Shown piece after piece: positions 8,252-14,926 of a stretch of 64,000 nucleotides of DNA. Location of the stretch: the NCBI GenBank assembly GCA_023229645.1, contig JALNYU010000001.1, positions 124,001 to 188,000 on the forward strand. The letters are read 5' to 3'. A program made the translations under genes and the position numbers. Below the pieces are notes generated by a model. It was not told the DNA's origin. It made no database searches and was given only the letters and a program-made list of their open reading frames with translations. The number at the start of each line of letters is the position of its first letter. Positions within the stretch are counted from its first letter, which is position 1. Source of the DNA: Nevskia sp. Lineage in GTDB: Bacteria > Pseudomonadota > Gammaproteobacteria > Nevskiales > Nevskiaceae.

Positions 8252-9424
8252 ATGCAAGTGAATGCCGACGCTGAGCTCAAAGCGCATGCAGGATTGTCTG
8301 CGGAAGAAGCGGGCGCGGAAGGCCGGCAAGCGCCGTCAGCTGACGCCCAGTTTCTTCAAGTTCGAATTAATTATCATGGTGGAAATCTCGCGTTACACCA
8401 GAAATTCTTGACCGAGCTGCAGTCGGAATGGGGTCGTCAATATTTCTTTCGTTGGACCCTTGGTAGAGGCTGGCAAAACGGTCCACATCTACTATTGACC
8501 ATGGATCAGACCGACTATTTCTTTAAGCCAGTGATGGTTGATCAGCTGCGCAAGCAAATACAGACTTTCCTCGATTTACACCCGTCCCCGGCGTACGACG
8601 CAGATAAGTATTTAGAGGTACAAGCAAAGTTAAATCGCATCGAGGCCGCTGGAATTGACGAAACCTGGCTTGAAGCGAATAACACGTTCACGATTACGGC
8701 GCAGTCAACGTCTAATCTGGCCTGGCGTTATGAGTCGACAGCACAATGGCACAGTATTTTTGAGAGTGAGATCGAACTGCGGCCAATTGCAATCAAGGCT
8801 TGGCAGCAGAAGGAAGAACTGCAGCGCACAGTGTTTTATTTGCTGGTACTGCTAGGGGCGATTTACCCGCCGTCGCCATCTGATGACCCAGAGGTCAACG
8901 AATTTAACGGGTTTTTATCGTTTTATTCCAATTTTCGTTTTTGGCATCATCGACTCACAAGCGCACAGCAAGCGTCGATCAACGCGCGCTTCACCGCCGA
9001 CTACACGGCAGATCACGAACACTACACAAGCTGGCTCTCGGCGCTAGTGACCGCACTGCAGAGTGGAGACAAGGACGTCGTCGGGATCGCGAAATACATT
9101 CAGAGGCATTATTTTCGGTTTATTCGGATGGCGCAGGAAGCGGTGATCCATGCGCGGTCGCCCTACGCGCAGGCAAAGGTTGCCGATAAGCACACCCTTT
9201 CTGATTTTCACCAGCGTTATTTTCACACCGACGATGGATCGGCGAGTCAATTTAGCATCGAATTTTCAGCTTATCGATGGCTTCTTAATATCGTGTATCG
9301 GAACTTGCCGCTATTTGAGATCGCACCGTTAAAGCGGCAGTATCTTAATTTCGCGCTCGATCAACTGCAGCGGGAGCACGGTGGATTGATCGCGGGGATC
9401 AGATGCGAGCTACTCACGTGCTGA
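8252..9424 (+). CDS. Divergent LanB C-terminal-like protein (TbtD-like [4+2] pyridine synthase candidate)
   Basis: A 390-residue protein with the fold signature of the same family but more divergent: FFRWTLGRGWQNGPHLLL near the N-terminus and a helical C-terminal half with DYTADHEHYTSWL and YRWLLNIVYRNLPLF. In thiomuracin-type clusters a second, diverged LanB-C homologue (TbtD) joins two dehydroalanines in a formal [4+2] cycloaddition, forming the pyridine and releasing the leader peptide. The presence of two separate family members beside a split LanB supports that assignment, but no catalytic residue can be confirmed by eye. The alternative is a second elimination enzyme. A long AT-rich gap follows. 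Confidence 0.7.
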   Translation: MQVNADAELKAHAGLSAEEAGAEGRQAPSADAQFLQVRINYHGGNLALHQKFLTELQSEWGRQYFFRWTLGRGWQNGPHLLLTMDQTDYFFKPVMVDQLRKQIQTFLDLHPSPAYDADKYLEVQAKLNRIEAAGIDETWLEANNTFTITAQSTSNLAWRYESTAQWHSIFESEIELRPIAIKAWQQKEELQRTVFYLLVLLGAIYPPSPSDDPEVNEFNGFLSFYSNFRFWHHRLTSAQQASINARFTADYTADHEHYTSWLSALVTALQSGDKDVVGIAKYIQRHYFRFIRMAQEAVIHARSPYAQAKVADKHTLSDFHQRYFHTDDGSASQFSIEFSAYRWLLNIVYRNLPLFEIAPLKRQYLNFALDQLQREHGGLIAGIRCELLTC

Positions 9425-9822
9425 AGCGCTTAGGGGGCAGCGTTAAGCTGTAAAATTAATTATAAAATTTTGATTTTAAACAATATTAAAGTAGAAAGAA
9501 TTTTTAAAAATCTTTTTAAAAGAGACTGATTTTTTTAAGATGGGGCTTTCATGCTGGCCCTCGCAGGCCGGGGTCACGCGGTAGGGTTAAGCCAACACTT
9601 GGCGTGGGCGCATACAATTGACTAGGGGGGCCTATGCAAGTTGCAGCACAAGAGCCTAGTTTGATCACCGCGCAACGTAATTATTCTTGAATAAGAAAAT
9701 TATGGTTTTTTGATAAAATCTAATTTGCGGCGCGTAATTATTGCCGCCACAGATATTGATTAAGATCAATTTTTGCGATGTATATCTAGTTCAGGGTTGA
9801 AAAAAGTAGTTGTCGCTAAATC
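9425..9822. other. AT-rich regulatory region upstream of the precursor gene
   Basis: No gene recognised. The first 115 bases are extremely AT-rich with T-runs and may terminate the upstream operon. Two palindromes, TTATTC-TT-GAATAA (9681-9694) and ATTGAT-TAAG-ATCAAT (9755-9770), lie about 55-140 bases upstream of the sigma-54 promoter. They are candidate activator binding sites. Confidence 0.4.
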
Positions 9823-9838
9823 TGGCCCGTTGATTGCT
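9823..9838 (+). promoter_or_regulatory. Sigma-54 (-24/-12) promoter of the RiPP precursor gene
   Basis: TGGCCCG-TTGA-TTGCT differs from the consensus TGGCACG-N4-TTGCT at one fixed position, with GG (9824-9825) and GC (9836-9837) correctly spaced. Transcription would start near 9848, about 64 bases ahead of the precursor ATG. The cognate activator is most likely the one encoded at 6178-7326. Confidence 0.8.
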
Positions 9839-9911
9839 GTAATTTGTATTGCATCCGTGGGGTGCTGTATGACAGCAATCATGCAAACTAAAACTTAATT
9901 GAGGGATTAAA

Positions 9912-10049
9912 ATGAACGAGCAAGAAAACCTGATCGGCCAGGAAATCGATTTCGACGTTCTGGAAGTCAGCGAAGCCACCGCGATCGAAGAGATGGGCGC
10001 ATCCAGCACCATCGCTGCCGGTTCGACCTGCAGCAAGCAGACGGCCTAA
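9912..10049 (+). CDS. Thiopeptide-like RiPP precursor peptide
   Basis: A 45-residue peptide. The leader (about residues 1-30) is acidic, with EIDFDVLEV followed by ATAIEEMGA. This resembles thiopeptide leaders, which have an acidic FDVLEV-like recognition segment and an E(I/V/M)GA end. The predicted 15-residue core is SSTIAAGSTCSKQTA, with three Ser/Thr pairs or singles before a single Cys at core position 10 and Ser at 11. GAGGG upstream (9901-9905) acts as ribosome binding site. It is preceded by its own sigma-54 promoter and followed by a hairpin. The cleavage point and product are inferred. Confidence 0.85.
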   Translation: MNEQENLIGQEIDFDVLEVSEATAIEEMGASSTIAAGSTCSKQTA

Positions 10050-10073
10050 TCCGCCTGTAGCGTCAACCCGTGA

Positions 10074-10101
10074 GCACCCGACAGCATTTGCTGCCGGGTG
10101 C
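10074..10101 (+). terminator. Hairpin after the precursor gene (partial terminator/attenuator or mRNA stabiliser)
   Basis: GCACCCG (10074-10080) pairs with CGGGTGC (10095-10101) and CAGCA (10082-10086) with TGCTG (10089-10093), leaving a two-base loop. There is no T-run after it. It probably lets some transcription through to the modification genes while keeping precursor mRNA abundant, as is common in RiPP operons. Confidence 0.6.
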
Positions 10102-10236
10102 ACTGGGAAGTAAGCTTTAAGCGATGAAGTGTTGGGTTGAATATTATAAAAAAGACGCGGCTTGGATAGCAGACGGGATGCCCGCGGGCGGATGTTGAGG
10201 TCGCGAATTAACCGCTAGCGCGTATTCGTACTACTG

Positions 10237-11973
10237 ATGATGACCCACCCTAACGATTCGGAAATATATTGGGTGCGCCCCGACGTCTTCATTAAGACCG
10301 GGGACGGGAAAATCTATATTCGGTATCAGGATCGGCACTACGTGCTGAAAATGGCGAACAGCCACATTCGCACAGTCCTAACGTTCGTAGATCAGCTTGA
10401 TGGCTGTACACCCATCGGCATTGTTTTAAGCCGCTTCGCTGTCGAGTTTCAGCCTATGTTGCTGAAATTTAAAAAATTCCTGATTGATAAAGGCGCCGCT
10501 TTCGCGGTGGTTGATGGCCCGAGCGATGCAACATTGACGGCCGTCGGCGAAACCCTAACGTATCTGGCTGAATATTCAGCATCCCCGTATACAAGCTATC
10601 GCCTATTCGCGGCCCAGCAGATTGCGTTGGTCGGCGCCGGGTATTCATTGGTCAGCGCAATCAAGACCTTTGCGCGATTGGGCATCCAACGGTTGTCTGT
10701 GCTACACCAGCCAGTGTTGGGTAGCCATAAATTCGAAGATATTGAGTTAAAGCGCGCGTTCGATTCAATTAAGACTCGGGGCGATGCAGAACTGACGCTT
10801 CTATCGTCAGAAAACGCCGATAGCGTGTTGACGCCCTTTGATTGGGTTCTGCATTGTCAAGAATGTGACTGCGCGGGAAGTATTGGCAGGCGGGTGCCGC
10901 TCCTCGCAGGACGGCAAATGGTTGGGCGTTTTCTCGGCGACATCCTCGTCATCGACGTGAATTCAAAGGCAGTAGACAGTGCTGCGGCGTTTGACGGCAG
11001 GCGAGGCGCCTCAAATCCGCCGTTGCTGCAGGCTGGCGGGGCATGTTTTGCGCTGGTGGCGTTTGATGTCATTTCCAACATTAAGCCTTGGCGCGACGGC
11101 GGCTATGCCTACTACGATTTGCACGGGCTGGATCAGCTGCGTTTTGCTAGGCATTGCCTGCTGCGCCCCATCGCTGACGCGCAAGCATTACCGCAACTGC
11201 CGGGGGCCGCGGGCAAACTGGCGGATCAAATCGAGGCTTGGGATGAATCTCCGCCCGGGCCCTTATTCCCGATGCAAAAGCCAGAAGAGCTAACGGCGTC
11301 GTCCAGCTACCTCAAGGTCTATAGTTTTCAGTGCGCGGTGGCGCAGGATCAGTACCCGAAGTCGGTTCGCCTGTTGACAGCGGGATACGATAAAGCAAGC
11401 TGCATTCGGCAGATGCTGACGACATTGGCGACCGTCGCTGGGCTGTGGTTCGACACCGCAGATGCCGCGGAGCAAGCGTCTTACGCAGCCGCTGCGGCCT
11501 GGTATCGGCAGGCTTGTTGCGTGGTCTGGGAAATCCCAGTGGCCGATATTGAACGCGCGTATCAACGCCAGAACGCCGCTGGCGCGCTCCCTGAATTTAC
11601 GGCTGGCCAAGAATACATTCGCTTTTGTATTGCCAGTTCTTTCGCCTGCGAACCACGATGGCTGGATTACGATACCAACAGCGCAGATTGCCCAAAATGC
11701 CGGGTTGCGATCGCGGGCGATTGTGTCGTCTATCTGCCGTACGCCGGAGATTTTTCAGCACGGGATGGTGAAGTCTTGCTTTTCGGGCTTTATGCCGAAC
11801 TGCGGCGGCGGGCACGTGCTGATGCTGAATGTTTGGCCGTCACCGTATTCCTCCCAACAGCGGCGCAAAGTCTGGCGGTAGCGACCCCGGCGCTACGCGG
11901 CGCCGATAAATGGACGGCTGAACCGGTTAATTCTAATTTGGTGACAACCGTCGTCGCCGACACCGCAACATGA
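10237..11973 (+). CDS. Ocin-ThiF-like cyclodehydratase partner (TbtF-like F protein)
   Basis: A 578-residue protein. The N-terminal about 90 residues (IYWVRPDVFIKTGDGKIYIRY) look like a winged-helix leader-recognition (RRE) element. An E1/ThiF Rossmann segment follows (IALVGAGYSLVSAIKTFARLG, near residue 130), then a long C-terminal region with scattered cysteines. In thiazole-forming RiPP systems the F protein binds the leader and presents it to the YcaO enzyme, which is the next gene and overlaps it by four bases (ATGA). The E1 domain lacks obvious adenylation residues, as expected for a non-catalytic partner. It starts 187 bases after the precursor gene. Confidence 0.82.
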   Translation: MMTHPNDSEIYWVRPDVFIKTGDGKIYIRYQDRHYVLKMANSHIRTVLTFVDQLDGCTPIGIVLSRFAVEFQPMLLKFKKFLIDKGAAFAVVDGPSDATLTAVGETLTYLAEYSASPYTSYRLFAAQQIALVGAGYSLVSAIKTFARLGIQRLSVLHQPVLGSHKFEDIELKRAFDSIKTRGDAELTLLSSENADSVLTPFDWVLHCQECDCAGSIGRRVPLLAGRQMVGRFLGDILVIDVNSKAVDSAAAFDGRRGASNPPLLQAGGACFALVAFDVISNIKPWRDGGYAYYDLHGLDQLRFARHCLLRPIADAQALPQLPGAAGKLADQIEAWDESPPGPLFPMQKPEELTASSSYLKVYSFQCAVAQDQYPKSVRLLTAGYDKASCIRQMLTTLATVAGLWFDTADAAEQASYAAAAAWYRQACCVVWEIPVADIERAYQRQNAAGALPEFTAGQEYIRFCIASSFACEPRWLDYDTNSADCPKCRVAIAGDCVVYLPYAGDFSARDGEVLLFGLYAELRRRARADAECLAVTVFLPTAAQSLAVATPALRGADKWTAEPVNSNLVTTVVADTAT

Positions 11974-13667
11974 AGCTCGCCAGCAATTCTGTGGCAGAAC
12001 TCAAGGCGGCGGCGGTGTCGTTGGCAGCGCAGCGCGGCTTGCATCTCGTGGTCTGCACGCGGGATGAAATCGCAGGTCAGTGTCTTACCACCGCAACTGT
12101 GTTGATCATTGCGGAGCCGGCAATCTTGCTCGTGGTGCCGCTAAGCCTTGAGCCGCAGCAACAAGTCGCGCGGCTGCTGGCATTTGCCGATAATTTCGAA
12201 GTGTGCCGTCCGCGCGAGCGCCGCTGGTGCTGGTCCGCCGTATTGGCGGCACAGTTGGAGTTGATTCTGGACGTCATCGCCGCCCATGCGCCAGGTGAGG
12301 GTAGCGGTGCAGCCGCGCTGTACTGGTATTTGAATGGCGGATTTTGCCGTCGGGATTATCCGGCGGGCGCCGCACCGATCCCGGCGCCGACTGCGCCCAA
12401 TTCTAATTGCCGCGCCGAAAACCCACGGCTGCCGGCGATATTGCGCGTGTTTGGGGCGGCCTCCCTGCACAACCTCCAATACGGCGCAACGCCGGATCGA
12501 AAAAGCTACTATCTGTTCAATTCGGCGGAATCGATAGTCGGGCTCGGGCGCGGCGCCCGCGACCGGCAGATGCGCCTTGGCGCTACCTTTGAATACGCCG
12601 AGCGCTGGGCCGCGCACGTCTGGCCCGAAACCGCCGTCTGCGCGCGCCATGCCGACCTCGGCGCGCAGGCGCTCCGGCCAGCAGACGTCTGGGGAATTCC
12701 AGCGGCGCAAGCTGCGGCTACTTTCCCGCACTTCTCGGAAACGCGCACCATTCCGTGGTTGCCGGTGCGCAGCCTGCCTAGCGGCGACAGGCACTTCCTG
12801 CCGCTCGATATGGTTAATTATCTGGTGCCAGTCGAAACGCCGACGACGCCGCATCGGAATAGCAACGGCTGTGCGCTCGGCAATGCGCCTACTGAGGCGG
12901 CATTGTTTGCAACGCTGGAAGTCATCGAGCGCGATGCGCTTTTATTGATGTGGTACAGCCAAGGCACGCCGCCTCGATTCCATTTAACGACGGTGCACGA
13001 GGCAGCCGGACAGGAGTTGCTCAGACTGCTGGCATTGGCGGGTTATGCCGTTGCGATGTTCGACATGACAACGGAATACCGCGTGCCGACGGTGCTGGTG
13101 CTGCTAAGCGGCGACGGCGCGCAAAATCTCGCATCGTTTGTTACGGCAGCTAGCCATCCGAATCCGCAGCAGGCGTTCCTCGGCGCGCTCGCCGAAGCGC
13201 AGTCGTTAATCGCAACCGCAGAGCGGAACTACCAGCGCGAGCAGGCAACAGTGAGTGCTGCGGCGTTACCGGACGGCCGCCACGAAGCGCAATATCTCTA
13301 CTTCGCCCAACCATCGCAGCGGCATCAATTCGACTTTCTAAGGGCGGTTCCAGAAACGCTGGCCTATGCTGATTTTGTCGCGCCGAGCGCTGACTTTCAG
13401 ATGTCTGCGGACACCGCGTTAGAGCAGCTTACCGCCCGGATTGCAGCAGTCGGGCAGACCGTATTGATCTGCGATAACACGCCGCCAGCGCTGGTGCCGC
13501 TCGGTTTATACAGCGCCCGCGCCTATATTCCGGGGGCGATTAATTTGACCTTCGGCGCGAATCCGCCAGCGCTGCCGCCGGAGCGTTTCCGCCGCGCCGC
13601 GCGGCATGTGCCGTGGGTGCGCGCTGGCGACGTACCCGCGGTTTTGCCACCGCATCCTTTGGGCTAG
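11970..13667 (+). CDS. YcaO-domain cyclodehydratase (TbtG-like)
   Basis: A 565-residue YcaO protein. The N-terminal part (about 1-180) is variable. The YcaO core contains RLGATFEYAERWAA and SNGCALGNAPTEAALFATLEVIERDA, the ATP-binding glutamate/arginine helices of the family. The C-terminus ends in PPHPLG, close to the proline-rich tail (PxPxP-like) used by azoline-forming YcaO enzymes for catalysis. It uses ATP to convert Cys (or Ser/Thr) to thiazoline/oxazoline. The single core Cys of the precursor suggests one thiazoline as the main product. The start overlaps the F-protein gene by four bases. Codon use is more GC-rich than in the genes at 6178-11973. Confidence 0.92.
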   Translation: MKLASNSVAELKAAAVSLAAQRGLHLVVCTRDEIAGQCLTTATVLIIAEPAILLVVPLSLEPQQQVARLLAFADNFEVCRPRERRWCWSAVLAAQLELILDVIAAHAPGEGSGAAALYWYLNGGFCRRDYPAGAAPIPAPTAPNSNCRAENPRLPAILRVFGAASLHNLQYGATPDRKSYYLFNSAESIVGLGRGARDRQMRLGATFEYAERWAAHVWPETAVCARHADLGAQALRPADVWGIPAAQAAATFPHFSETRTIPWLPVRSLPSGDRHFLPLDMVNYLVPVETPTTPHRNSNGCALGNAPTEAALFATLEVIERDALLLMWYSQGTPPRFHLTTVHEAAGQELLRLLALAGYAVAMFDMTTEYRVPTVLVLLSGDGAQNLASFVTAASHPNPQQAFLGALAEAQSLIATAERNYQREQATVSAAALPDGRHEAQYLYFAQPSQRHQFDFLRAVPETLAYADFVAPSADFQMSADTALEQLTARIAAVGQTVLICDNTPPALVPLGLYSARAYIPGAINLTFGANPPALPPERFRRAARHVPWVRAGDVPAVLPPHPLG

Positions 13668-13681
13668 GGCCGGGCGCACCG

Positions 13682-14926
13682 ATGCAAACAGAACAATTAC
13701 AGCGCCCGAAATTTGCCGAGCAGGAATTCGCATTTCGCTACCTGTTCCCGGCCGACGCCCGGGTGCAGCGCTGGCCGCTCGATGCGTTCGAACAACAGCT
13801 GCATTTTGCACCGCCAGCGCCGCCTTATGAGGCTGGCGACGCCGAAGACTTGGAGCCGATCTATCGTGGCATCTCGGCGGGTGTGGTCCCGCCGGCGGGC
13901 TTGCGCGCGCGGCTGCTGTGCGCGCTGCTCGCGATCCACGTGCCGACCAATATCACGCCGTTTGGCATCTATGGCCGTCACGGTAGTTATCCGTCGCCGC
14001 GGGCCTACTACCCGCTGATGTTTACGCTGATCGACCGCGAACGCGCGCACGTCTGTTGGATTGATCCGGTCGCGCTGCAACTCGTGCCGCTGGCGTCTGC
14101 AATCAGCCGCGGCACGGCACCGCTGGCGCTCAAGCTCGGCGTGAATTTTGAGGTTTACGATGCACTCTATAATCTTTTTAGAAAGTCTCTATTCGCATTA
14201 GAAGCCGGGCATTTTTTTGCCGAACTGACCGAACTGGGCAACGCCCTGGGTTTTACCGCGACACTCGTTTTTGACGACGCCGGCATGCGCGCGGAAATCA
14301 CCGATCAATCTGAAGCGCCCGTTTCGGCAACGGCGTTGCAAGCACATCAAGACTACGCGCGAAGCCGGAACAGCAGCCACTTCGGCTACGGGCTCTACCC
14401 GGTTCGCTATCCGCTCGCCGGCACCGAGCTGGCGGCGCTGTACCAAGCCTTGCGCGTGGCGCTCACGGCGGCGCAGCAGCAATTTCCGTTGACGGTGCAG
14501 TATCCGATCTCGATCCGAATCTGCCTACACGCGGCTGCCGAGCAGGCCGCGGGCATTTATGCGTTGGAGTCAGATGGCCTGCGCTGCGTCAGCGACCTCG
14601 ACCCGTTCGAGGCCTGCGAGACGTTTTACAACTACCCGAACTTCAACGTCAGCAACGCCACGGCCTTGGTTTTCCTCGGCGTTGAACGTAGCGTTTTTGC
14701 GCTATCCGATACGCAGTTCATCGCGCTGAATTGTGCGCTCGGCTTCATTGCACAATATTTGATTCGCTACGCGACCGGTCTGGCTTTATTTGCCCGACCG
14801 TTCCGCAGCTACGACCAGCATGGCATGGATCGCCTGCTGCAATTCAACGTCGAGTCCCAGATGACCTATTACGGCGTCATGCTAGGCAAGAATCGATGCG
14901 CCCAGCATATTGGCGTACTCCGCTAA
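13682..14926 (+). CDS. SagB-type FMN dehydrogenase (azoline oxidase, TbtE-like)
   Basis: A 414-residue protein of the nitroreductase-like SagB/thiopeptide dehydrogenase type. The C-terminal third carries the flavin-fold signature ALVFLGVERSVFALSDTQF and ALNCALGFIAQYLI, a Gln/Ala-rich helix as in SagB proteins. It would oxidise the thiazoline made by the YcaO enzyme to thiazole. The ATG at 13682 is preferred over in-frame upstream starts because the YcaO gene ends at 13667, leaving a 14-base gap. The family call rests on the fold-like C-terminal motif plus position between the YcaO and LanB genes, so it is firm for the system and moderate for the protein alone. Confidence 0.75.
   Translation: MQTEQLQRPKFAEQEFAFRYLFPADARVQRWPLDAFEQQLHFAPPAPPYEAGDAEDLEPIYRGISAGVVPPAGLRARLLCALLAIHVPTNITPFGIYGRHGSYPSPRAYYPLMFTLIDRERAHVCWIDPVALQLVPLASAISRGTAPLALKLGVNFEVYDALYNLFRKSLFALEAGHFFAELTELGNALGFTATLVFDDAGMRAEITDQSEAPVSATALQAHQDYARSRNSSHFGYGLYPVRYPLAGTELAALYQALRVALTAAQQQFPLTVQYPISIRICLHAAAEQAAGIYALESDGLRCVSDLDPFEACETFYNYPNFNVSNATALVFLGVERSVFALSDTQFIALNCALGFIAQYLIRYATGLALFARPFRSYDQHGMDRLLQFNVESQMTYYGVMLGKNRCAQHIGVLR

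Noticed and set aside
9539..9612. Short plus-strand frame as an alternative RiPP precursor
   Set aside because: It has no cysteine, no leader-like acidic segment and no ribosome binding site, and it lies upstream of the sigma-54 promoter.
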